Assembly (NCBI GenBank): GCA_016297585.1
Contig: JAEDGJ010000132.1
Span: 1 to 6,574, forward strand
DNA from: Clostridiaceae bacterium
Lineage (GTDB): Bacteria; Bacillota; Clostridia; Oscillospirales; QAMX01
Direction: 5' to 3'
DNA: 6,574 bases
The notes beneath the pieces are model-generated. The model was not told where the DNA came from. It searched no databases and saw only the letters and a program-made list of their open reading frames with translations. Both the position numbers and the translations under genes were made by a program. The stretch's first letter is position 1. Each line of letters opens with the position of its first letter. Of the stretch, positions 1 to 5,216 are shown piece by piece.

Positions 1-170
1 GTTTCCGCGATGGCAGGCAGCAGCGTGATGTCCGGATAGCCGAGCCCCGTTTCCCATTTCGATACCGCCTGCGGAGAAAGCCCCAGCTTTTTCGCAAACG
101 CCTCCTGCGTCAATCCCTTTCCCCGCCGCAGCTCGCCGATGCGCACGCCCATGGCGTCGGTGTTATACAT
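1..170 (-). CDS. XRE-family helix-turn-helix regulator, N-terminal part (runs off left edge)
   Basis: The minus strand reads from an ATG at 170-168 without a stop to the window edge, giving 56 complete codons. Residues 11-51 form a classic HTH_3 (Cro/C1/Xre) DNA-binding domain. It has LTQEAFAKKLG (residues 20-30) as the first helix of the HTH and SPQAVSKWETG (32-42) as the recognition helix, followed by YPDITLLPAIAE, the usual closing segment. The start is supported by a strong ribosome binding site (AAAAAAGGAGG on the minus strand, 189-179), 8 nt before the ATG. The effector or dimerisation half lies outside the window, so the signal it senses is unknown. The gene is divergent from the ECF sigma operon. 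XRE regulators commonly bind their own divergent spacer, and repeated inverted half-sites at 249-301 are candidate operators. The family assignment is secure; the regulatory target is inferred. Confidence 0.9.
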   Translation of the reverse strand, partial: MYNTDAMGVRIGELRRGKGLTQEAFAKKLGLSPQAVSKWETGLGYPDITLLPAIAE

Positions 171-210
171 GATGAAATCCTCCTTTTTTCGGTGTTTTCC
201 TGACGCCATC

Positions 211-239
211 AGTGTAGCACGGCGGCGGGCGGAATGCAA
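211..239 (-). promoter_or_regulatory. Predicted sigma-A promoter of the XRE regulator gene
   Basis: On the minus strand, TTGCAT (239-234) is followed by exactly 17 nt and TACACT (216-211). A TGC directly before the -10 box supplies an extended -10 (TGn). Transcription would start near 204, leaving a leader of about 34 nt before the ATG at 170. The repeated half-sites begin 10 bp upstream of the -35 box and do not overlap it. Confidence 0.6.
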
Positions 240-248
240 TCAATTCTC

Positions 249-301
249 GGTTGAATCAACCAACGGTTGAACAAATGCCGCGTGCGCAACCGGCGGTTGC
301 G
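249..301. promoter_or_regulatory. Candidate operator array of GGTTG/CAACC inverted half-sites
   Basis: Five related half-sites sit in 53 bp. GGTTGA (249-254), TCAACC (256-261) and GGTTGA (265-270) form two overlapping dyads: a 13-bp palindrome with a 1-nt centre, and TCAACC-N3-GGTTGA. A second perfect dyad, CGCAACC-GGC-GGTTGCG (285-301), has the same N3 spacing and the same CAACC/GGTTG core. The centres of the two N3 dyads are at 263 and 293, 30 bp apart or close to three helical turns. This is the arrangement expected for cooperative binding of a dimeric regulator, plausibly the divergent XRE protein. The repeats are seen directly; the binding protein is inferred. Confidence 0.55.
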
Positions 302-335
302 AAAAATAAATCTGGATTCGGCCGGGAAATCGCAT

Positions 336-357
336 CCGGTTTGCTTGACAAAACCGG
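336..357. promoter_or_regulatory. 22-bp dyad enclosing the -35 box of the sigma operon
   Basis: CCGGTTT (336-342) and AAACCGG (351-357) are perfect 7-bp inverted repeats separated by 8 nt. That spacer contains the whole -35 hexamer TTGACA (345-350). A dimeric protein bound here would block RNA polymerase, so this is a candidate repressor operator. The arms share GGTT/AACC with the upstream array but differ in the next base and in spacing, so it may be for a different protein. Chance occurrence in GC-rich sequence cannot be excluded. Confidence 0.35.
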
Positions 358-373
358 CGATTTTCAGCATAAT
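345..373 (+). promoter_or_regulatory. Predicted sigma-A promoter of the ECF sigma/anti-sigma operon
   Basis: A consensus TTGACA (345-350) is followed by 17 nt and CATAAT (368-373, five of six matches). Transcription would start near 380, leaving a leader of about 30 nt. This is a housekeeping-type promoter. I see no ECF-type AAC-containing -35 motif here, so the sequence gives no sign of autoactivation by the encoded sigma factor. Confidence 0.8.
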
Positions 374-409
374 AAATAGATATCATGTAAAAAGAAGGGG
401 GAATGCTTC

Positions 410-916
410 GTGACGTCGTTTGAAGAGCTGTACCGCACCTACTACGCCCGGGTGTACGGCTTTCTGTTCAAGCTCTGCCGGGACGAAGGTCTGGCAGAGG
501 AACTGACGCAGGAGACATTCTTCCAGGCGTACAGCGCGCTGCCCCGGTACAGAGGCGAGTGCGGCGTCTATACGTGGCTTGCGTCGATTGCGAAGCACAC
601 CTATTATAAGTACCTGCGCCGCCGGAAGGCGGGTCTGGAGGCGACGGATCTCGACGCGATTGCCGACCGCGTGGCGGCATGGGAGGATACGCCGGAGGAG
701 CAGGTGGAACGGGATGCCGTCAAGGACGCGGTGAAGAAGGTCGTCCGGAAGCTCCCCGAGAAGTACAGCGACGTCGTCATGCTGCGCGTCTATGCGGAGC
801 TGCCCTTCCGCGAGATCGCGGAGAGCCTGAAAATCAGCGAAAACTCGGCGAAGGTGATTTACTTCCGCGCGAAAAAGATGCTTATGGAGGAATTGTCCCA
901 TGAATTTACCGTGTGA
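410..916 (+). CDS. ECF-type RNA polymerase sigma factor (sigma-70 family)
   Basis: This 168-residue protein directs RNA polymerase to a specific promoter set. Region 2 covers about residues 4-73, including the core-binding segment AEELTQETFFQAY (29-41) and the DNA-melting and -10-reading segment with TWLASIAKHTYYKYLRRRK (55-73). A charged linker follows (74-100), then region 4 at about 104-162, with LPEKYSDVVMLRVYAELPF and a helix-turn-helix at about 132-153 (FREIAESLKISENSAKVIYFR). There is no region 1.1 or 3, which is diagnostic of the ECF group, and the length is normal for it. The start is the GTG at 410, preceded by GAAGGGGG (394-401) with 8 nt spacing. The gene overlaps the anti-sigma gene by 17 nt, so the two are probably translationally coupled. 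Family is certain; ECF subgroup and regulon are not determined. Confidence 0.95.
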   Translation: MTSFEELYRTYYARVYGFLFKLCRDEGLAEELTQETFFQAYSALPRYRGECGVYTWLASIAKHTYYKYLRRRKAGLEATDLDAIADRVAAWEDTPEEQVERDAVKDAVKKVVRKLPEKYSDVVMLRVYAELPFREIAESLKISENSAKVIYFRAKKMLMEELSHEFTV

Positions 917-1232
917 TACGGTCCAGGATCTGCTGCCGCTGTACTGCGACGGCGCGGCGAGCGAGGTCAGCGCGAAGGCGGTCAAGGCGCATCTGGAGGC
1001 CTGTCCGGACTGCTTCCGGGCATACCGCCGCTGTCAGGCGACGCTGCGGCAGGATCGCACGCCCTATCCGGCGGAGAATGCGGCTGAAATCGACTACCGC
1101 GACCGGTATATGCAACTGTCGGAGAAGATCGCGAAGAAAAGGCTCTTTGTATCGCTGACGGTGGCGGCCTACGTCTGCGCGTCGGCGGGATTTCTGCTGG
1201 CAAAGTATCTGTGGAAGCCGAGAGAAGAGTAA
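900..1232 (+). CDS. Membrane-anchored zinc-finger (zf-HC2) anti-sigma factor
   Basis: This 110-residue protein very likely holds the upstream sigma factor inactive at the membrane. The N-terminal anti-sigma domain carries the zinc-binding pattern of the zf-HC2/ZAS family: Cys5, then LLPLYCDG (11-18), then His31-x3-Cys35-x2-Cys38 in HLEACPDC. Residues about 82-101 (LFVSLTVAAYVCASAGFLLA) form one membrane helix with basic residues KKR before it, predicting the zinc domain in the cytoplasm. Only about nine residues follow, so there is no extracytoplasmic sensor domain, and how the signal is received is not evident. Additional cysteines at 16, 45 and 93 are present. The ATG at 900 has GGAGG at 886-890 inside the sigma gene, and the reading frames overlap by 17 nt. 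The partner assignment rests on this coupling and on the domain. Confidence 0.88.
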   Translation: MNLPCDTVQDLLPLYCDGAASEVSAKAVKAHLEACPDCFRAYRRCQATLRQDRTPYPAENAAEIDYRDRYMQLSEKIAKKRLFVSLTVAAYVCASAGFLLAKYLWKPREE

Positions 1233-1278
1233 AAAAACAACACGCGGCGCGTCCTTTCATGAAAAAGGATGCGCCGCG
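1231..1278 (-). terminator. Intrinsic terminator of the SGNH hydrolase gene
   Basis: A 15-bp stem (1243-1257 with 1264-1278, including one G-T pair) closes a 6-nt loop. On the minus strand it begins 6 nt after the hydrolase stop codon and is followed by TTGTTTTTTT (1240-1231), the expected U-tract. In the plus direction the hairpin follows the anti-sigma stop but has no T-run after it, so termination of the sigma operon here would be weak or factor-assisted. Confidence 0.85.
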
Positions 1279-1284
1279 CGGCTG

Positions 1285-1959
1285 TCAGGCAAAAACCTTG
1301 CGGAACTCGTCGAGAATGACCTTCTGCCCCTCGGCATTCGGATGGATGCCGTCGGCGCACATCAGCTGCGTGAAATCCCAGCTTGAAAGGAACGCCGAGC
1401 GGACGTCGACAAGCGCGCAGTTCATTTTGATGGCGACGGAGGCGACAGCGTTGGAATACAGCTCCTGGAAGCGGTAAATGCGCTGCGTATCGCCGAGGAA
1501 CTGCATGATCCGTTCCTTCGAAAGGCCGTTTTTCGTAATCCAGTTCAGGTATCTGGATGCGTCGAGCGGCGGCAGCGTCATCAGGATCGGCTTGACGCCG
1601 CGGGACATCAGCGCATGGACGGCGTCCTGATAGAGAAGCTTGAAGCGGGCAAGCTCCGTGTTCGGGATGTGCGGGATGTCGGGCGCTTCGCTGACGCGCG
1701 CCCAGTTGAAGTCGCAGTCGTTGCCTCCGAACTCGACGATGGCGTATTTCATCTTTTCGCCGCGCTTTAAGGTGTCCATCACGATCGAAATGCCGCGGTC
1801 GATGGTGCAGCCGAATTTCGAGCGGTTGGTCACCTTGATCGGCGCGCAGGCTTCGGAGAGATCGAGCGTCTTGGAAAAGCGATAGCGCCGGGCCGTTTCA
1901 TCCCAGACAACGCCGCGCAGAATCGAATCACCGAAAACATAAAGCCGTTCCTCGCCCAT
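1285..1959 (-). CDS. SGNH/GDSL-family hydrolase (lipase/esterase type)
   Basis: This 224-residue protein is a serine ester hydrolase of the SGNH fold. All four blocks are visible. Block I is FGDSI (9-13) with nucleophile Ser12. Block II has the oxyanion Gly50 in SKFGCTI. Block III is FGGNDCDF (77-84) with Asn80. Block V is DGIHPNAEGQ (203-212) with Asp203 and His206 completing the triad. There is no signal peptide or membrane helix, so it should act in the cytoplasm, unlike many secreted GDSL lipases. The substrate cannot be told from sequence; acyl esters, acetylated sugars or thioesters are all known in the family. The ATG at 1959 is preceded on the minus strand by AAAAAAGGAG (1980-1971), with 11 nt spacing. 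The gene has its own terminator and probably its own promoter. It is convergent with the sigma operon and downstream of the BofC-like gene on the same strand. Confidence 0.9.
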   Translation of the reverse strand: MGEERLYVFGDSILRGVVWDETARRYRFSKTLDLSEACAPIKVTNRSKFGCTIDRGISIVMDTLKRGEKMKYAIVEFGGNDCDFNWARVSEAPDIPHIPNTELARFKLLYQDAVHALMSRGVKPILMTLPPLDASRYLNWITKNGLSKERIMQFLGDTQRIYRFQELYSNAVASVAIKMNCALVDVRSAFLSSWDFTQLMCADGIHPNAEGQKVILDEFRKVFA

Positions 1960-2005
1960 TTTCCGTCACGCTCCTTTTTTACAGGGTGTTTTTATCGTAC
2001 GCTTC

Positions 2006-2034
2006 ACTTTATCATAAATGTCCGGTACTTGCAA
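2006..2034 (-). promoter_or_regulatory. Candidate promoter of the SGNH hydrolase gene
   Basis: On the minus strand, TTGCAA (2034-2029) is followed by 17 nt and TAAAGT (2011-2006). The TGA just before the -10 box gives an extended -10. Both hexamers match the consensus at four of six bases. The -35 lies within the 8-bp palindrome CTTGCAAG (2028-2035). The predicted start is near 1999, about 40 nt before the ATG. Confidence 0.4.
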
Positions 2035-2046
2035 GCGGAAAGATGC

Positions 2047-2076
2047 AAAATTTTTTCCGTTTTCGGATTAAATTTT
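2047..2076 (-). terminator. Weak terminator-like hairpin after the BofC-like gene
   Basis: Right after the TAG of the small gene, inverted arms AAAATTT (2047-2053) and AAATTTT (2070-2076) enclose an inner CCG/CGG pair with a 4-nt loop and 3x3 internal mismatches. The stem is AT-rich and no long U-tract follows, so termination would be inefficient and some read-through into the hydrolase gene is plausible. Confidence 0.22.
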
Positions 2077-2079
2077 TCT

Positions 2080-2361
2080 CTAGCTGCCGTAGTTTTCGAG
2101 AAAGCGGTCCAGCGCTTCCTCGGAGGACAGCACGATGCCCTTCGAAAGCCGCGCACGGTCGGCGGCGGGCAGCCCGCCCGTGTCGATTTCGCGGAGCACC
2201 GCGTAATCCCGCCGTCCGGCGGTGTGCAGACGAAGCTCCCCGCCGACGAGCTGCAATCGGTACAGCGAAAGCGGCGTGACCGTGCGGAAAAGCGCGGACA
2301 GGGAAAAAAACAGCGCAAAAACGGCGAGTGTCAGCGGAATGCAGAGGCATTTTGAACGCAT
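2080..2361 (-). CDS. Small membrane-anchored protein with BofC C-terminal-like domain
   Basis: This 93-residue protein has an N-terminal membrane helix or uncleaved signal anchor (about residues 8-27, LTLAVFALFFSLSALF region) after basic residues, predicting a short domain outside the membrane. Residues 33-93 follow a pattern I know from small clostridial proteins related to the C-terminal domain of BofC. There is a strand pair (YRLQLVGGELRLH, 34-46), then YAVLREIDTGGLPAADRARL with the LP-x2-D-x3-L core, then SKGIVLSSEEALDRFLENYGS with the GI-x3-S-x2-E pattern and a terminal LE-x-Y-x-S. BofC in Bacillus restrains the sporulation protease SpoIVB, but standalone clostridial relatives have no proven role, so none is assigned here. 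The ATG at 2361 has GGGAGGA (2375-2369) with 7 nt spacing. No strong promoter is visible; the best -10-like box is TAAAAT (minus strand, 2398-2393). The family call is by pattern memory only. Confidence 0.6.
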   Translation of the reverse strand: MRSKCLCIPLTLAVFALFFSLSALFRTVTPLSLYRLQLVGGELRLHTAGRRDYAVLREIDTGGLPAADRARLSKGIVLSSEEALDRFLENYGS

Positions 2362-2440
2362 GGTACGATCCTCCCGGCATAGTATTCACAGAATTTTAAT
2401 ATTCGGACATGCGAAGAAACGGCGCCGTATTGGGAACAAA

Positions 2441-2468
2441 TTGGCTAGGAAAGACGGTCTGTTATGAG
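2441..2468 (+). promoter_or_regulatory. Possible second promoter upstream of the PBP operon
   Basis: TTGGCT (2441-2446), 16 nt, then TATGAG (2463-2468) with a TGT extended -10 (2460-2462). Both boxes match at four of six bases. A transcript would start near 2475 and run into the terminator-like hairpin at 2535-2554. The only support is the boxes themselves, the extended -10 and the matching terminator downstream. Confidence 0.22.
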
Positions 2469-2534
2469 GAAAGAGAGGGAAAAGACGATGCATATCGAAT
2501 TTTGCCCCGAACGGCGGGAGGCTATACCTTTCAT

Positions 2535-2554
2535 AAAATCCGGCTGGATTTTTT
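2535..2554 (+). terminator. Terminator-like hairpin with T-run just upstream of the PBP promoter
   Basis: AAAATCC (2535-2541) and GGATTTT (2546-2552) form a perfect 7-bp stem around a GGCT loop, and six consecutive T residues cover 2549-2554. It is oriented to end plus-strand transcription. No plus-strand gene lies immediately upstream, because the nearest gene runs away on the minus strand. It therefore either insulates the PBP promoter or ends a short unannotated transcript. The stem overlaps the -35 region used by the PBP promoter. Confidence 0.4.
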
Positions 2555-2572
2555 GTAAGTCTGTGGTATAAT
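2544..2572 (+). promoter_or_regulatory. Predicted extended -10 promoter of the PBP-CapA operon
   Basis: A perfect TATAAT (2567-2572) is preceded by TGG (2564-2566), an extended -10. At the standard 17-nt spacing the -35 is a poor CTGGAT (2544-2549), so recognition would rely on the extended -10. Transcription would start near 2579. The leader of about 58 nt contains a short GC hairpin (arms GCCGG 2586-2590 and CCGGC 2597-2601) before the ribosome binding site. Confidence 0.65.
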
Positions 2573-2636
2573 AATATTTAGCATTGCCGGACTCCGCCGG
2601 CGTATTCCGACCTTTTTTCGAAAGGAGCACACCCTT

Positions 2637-5189
2637 TTGCGTAAATCATTTCGCGATGTCGGCTGGTTTTTCTCGGGGACGCTCGGCTGGATCGCCAAGA
2701 TCCTGCTGACGATCGTCGTCATCGGCATCGTTACCGCAGCGATCTGCACGACGGTGTTCGCGCTCTATATCGACCGCTACATCAAGCCCGCGCTGGAAAC
2801 CGTGGACGTGTCCGATCTGACGCTGAATTATACCTCCGTCGTTTACGCCGTCGACCGCGAGACCGGCGGGGAGATCGAGCTGGAGCAGCTTTACGATGAA
2901 AACAACCGCATCTGGATCGATTACGACGAAATTCCTCCCGCGATGTATCACGCGGTCGTCGCCGTCGAGGACAACCGCTTCTATACGCATCACGGCGTCG
3001 ACTGGGTGCGCACCATCGGCGCGATGATCAACATGGTCGTCCCGCTCCGTTCGAATTTCGGCGGCGGCTCGACGATCACCCAGCAGCTCATCAAGAACCT
3101 GACCGGTGAGGACGACATCACCGTCGAACGAAAGCTGCAGGAGATCCTGCGCGCGCTGGAATTTGAGAAATCCTACACGAAAGAGGACATTCTCGAGCTG
3201 TACCTGAACGTCGTTTACTTCGGACGCGGCTGCTACGGCGTGGAAACGGCGGCGCAGACCTATTTTGGCAAGTCGGCGTCGGAGCTGTCGATCGCCGAGT
3301 GCGCCTGCATCGCCGCGATCACCAACTCCCCGACCTATTACGACCCGATCCGCAGGCTGGAGAACAACAAAACGCGTCAGGAAATGATCCTGAAGCTGAT
3401 GTATGAGCAGGGGTATATCACCGAAGACGAGTTCAACGAGGCGCTGGCCGAGGAGCTGCAGGTGCAGAGTCTCTCCGCCGTCAACGCCGATACGCAGCCC
3501 AAACAGAGCTACTATGTCGACCAGGTCATCAACGACGTGCTAGCGGATCTGCAGACGGAGCTTGGCTATTCGGAGACCGCCGCGTCGAACCTGCTGTTTT
3601 CGGGCGGCCTGTCCATCTATGCCTGCATCGACCCCGACATTCAGGCGATCGTGGACGAGGTGTATCAGGATACGGAGAATCTGCCGCATACGACGGACAT
3701 TTCCCAGCCGCAGTCGGCGATGGTCGTGATGGATCCGTATACCGGCGACGTGCTCGCCATGGTGGGCGGCACCGGCGAAAAGACCGTCGACCGCGCGTGG
3801 AACCGCGCGACGATGACGAAGCGCTCCCCCGGTTCTACGATCAAGCCGCTGACCGTGTATGCGCCGGCGATCGAGTACGGACTCATCACCCCGGCGACGG
3901 TGTTCGACGACTCCCCCATCAACGAGGAGACGATGTATCCGAAAAACACGACGGCGGGCTATACCGGACGCATGACGGTCAAAAAGGCGATTCAGCTCTC
4001 GACCAATACCGTTGCGATGAAGGTGCTGGAGCTCGTGACGCCCGAGCGCGCGTTCGAATTCGGCTCGGTCAATCTCTCCCTCGACCTCGTCCGTTCGGTG
4101 ACGATCGGCGGCAAGGCCTTTTCCGACCTCAATCTCGCCCCCCTTTCGATGGGCAGCACGACCTACGGTATGACCGTGCTGGAGATGACGGCGGCCTATG
4201 CGAGCTTTGTCAATCACGGCATTTTCTCGGAGCCGCGCACCTATACGAAGGTGCTCGATTCCACGGGAAACGTGCTTCTGAGCAACGAGACGGAAGCGCA
4301 TGTCGCGATGAAGGAAAAAACCGCGTATTATATGAATAACCTTCTCCGCAACGTTGTGGAAGCCGGTACCGGTACGCTGGCGCGCATCGACGGCATCGCC
4401 GTCGCCGGAAAGACCGGTACGACGACCGACGACTACGACCGCTGGTTTATAGGCTATACGCCCAATTACGTCGCGGGCGTGTGGTACGGCTATGACAACG
4501 GCCGCGAGCTGAAAATGCAGACGAACCACAACCCCGCCGTCGAGATCTGGAGCAGCGTGATGACGAAGGTCATGGAGGGCATCGAATACGAACCCTTCTT
4601 CCAGCTCGATACGGTGCAGGCGCAGTATTGTCTCGATTCCGGCTGCCTGCCGTCGCAGTACTGCTCGCTCGATCCGCGCGGCTCCCGGGTGACGACGGGC
4701 ACCTTCCTGAAGGAGGACGTGCCGACGAAGGTCTGCGACTGCCATGTGCCGGTGCAGATGTGTGCGGAATCCGGGCTGCGCGCGGGCGAATACTGCCCCG
4801 ACGGCGCGCTGGTGACGATCAGCCTTCTGAATCTTGACCGCAGCGGGCGCGTAACGATGGCGGACGACGCCTACGTCTACCGCGACGCGGAGGTTTATGT
4901 GGAGGGCACGGCGCAGAGCCCCTATGCGACGCTCTGCACGCTGCACACCTCCCCGCTGATGCCGGATCACCTTGGCCCGGACGGGACGGAGCCCGATCCG
5001 ATGGAGGACTGGCTGTTTGACCCCATGAATCCCAACGGCGTTCTTGACCCGGAGGACAGCAGCGTGCCGGAGATCAAGCCGCCGCAGCAGACGGAGCCGC
5101 CGGACAGTACGCAGCAGCCAGAAGAGCCGGCTCCACCCCCGGATGGGGATACGGAGGACGGTGAAGACGTTCCGGGCTGGCTCGGATAA
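2637..5189 (+). CDS. Class A penicillin-binding protein (PBP1A type), bifunctional glycosyltransferase/transpeptidase
   Basis: This 850-residue membrane enzyme polymerises lipid II into glycan strands and crosslinks the stem peptides outside the cell. A short cytoplasmic N-terminus leads to one membrane helix (about 18-45). The GT51 domain (about 75-265) shows EDNRFYTHHG with catalytic Glu111, GGGSTITQQLIKN (142-154) with the second catalytic Glu expected in the 164-177 helix region, and the ELYLNVVYFGRGCYGVE block (187-203). The transpeptidase domain (about 365-645) has all three motifs: Ser400-T-I-Lys403 in SPGSTIKP, Ser455-T-Asn457, and Lys592-T-G-T. A Cys-rich extension (665-767) with eight cysteines and a Pro/Glu/Asp-rich tail (about 810-850) follow. 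The start is TTG at 2637, fixed by AAAGGAG (2621-2627) at 9 nt and by the need to keep the membrane helix; no ATG fits. It is followed 27 bp later by the CapA-like gene. It is of the ponA/pbp1A type; the exact paralogue is uncertain. Confidence 0.96.
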   Translation: MRKSFRDVGWFFSGTLGWIAKILLTIVVIGIVTAAICTTVFALYIDRYIKPALETVDVSDLTLNYTSVVYAVDRETGGEIELEQLYDENNRIWIDYDEIPPAMYHAVVAVEDNRFYTHHGVDWVRTIGAMINMVVPLRSNFGGGSTITQQLIKNLTGEDDITVERKLQEILRALEFEKSYTKEDILELYLNVVYFGRGCYGVETAAQTYFGKSASELSIAECACIAAITNSPTYYDPIRRLENNKTRQEMILKLMYEQGYITEDEFNEALAEELQVQSLSAVNADTQPKQSYYVDQVINDVLADLQTELGYSETAASNLLFSGGLSIYACIDPDIQAIVDEVYQDTENLPHTTDISQPQSAMVVMDPYTGDVLAMVGGTGEKTVDRAWNRATMTKRSPGSTIKPLTVYAPAIEYGLITPATVFDDSPINEETMYPKNTTAGYTGRMTVKKAIQLSTNTVAMKVLELVTPERAFEFGSVNLSLDLVRSVTIGGKAFSDLNLAPLSMGSTTYGMTVLEMTAAYASFVNHGIFSEPRTYTKVLDSTGNVLLSNETEAHVAMKEKTAYYMNNLLRNVVEAGTGTLARIDGIAVAGKTGTTTDDYDRWFIGYTPNYVAGVWYGYDNGRELKMQTNHNPAVEIWSSVMTKVMEGIEYEPFFQLDTVQAQYCLDSGCLPSQYCSLDPRGSRVTTGTFLKEDVPTKVCDCHVPVQMCAESGLRAGEYCPDGALVTISLLNLDRSGRVTMADDAYVYRDAEVYVEGTAQSPYATLCTLHTSPLMPDHLGPDGTEPDPMEDWLFDPMNPNGVLDPEDSSVPEIKPPQQTEPPDSTQQPEEPAPPPDGDTEDGEDVPGWLG

Positions 5190-5216
5190 ACGTTTTGAAA
5201 AGAGGAGGGAGCAACT

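Noticed and set aside
265..300. An ECF-type promoter (AAC-containing -35) for autoregulation of the sigma operon, suggested by TGAAC at 268-272.
   Set aside because: No CGT-like -10 element occurs at the usual 16-17 nt spacing, whereas a near-consensus sigma-A promoter lies at 345-373.
383..985. A 200-codon minus-strand frame opposite the sigma factor gene.
   Set aside because: Its composition is shadow-like, it has no convincing start signal, and it lies antisense to a complete, coupled sigma/anti-sigma pair.
2004..2389. Overlapping open frames of 81 to 125 codons on both strands around the BofC-like gene.
   Set aside because: They are other-frame readings of 2080-2361 with Arg/Pro/Ala-rich composition. 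Only the 93-codon frame has a ribosome binding site, a membrane helix and a domain-like pattern.
2464..2571. A 35-codon plus-strand reading frame (or 27 codons from the ATG at 2488) in the spacer before the PBP gene.
   Set aside because: The ribosome binding sites are poor, the frame runs through the terminator-like hairpin and its stop lies inside the PBP -10 box. No recognisable sequence. A leader peptide is not excluded but is not supported.
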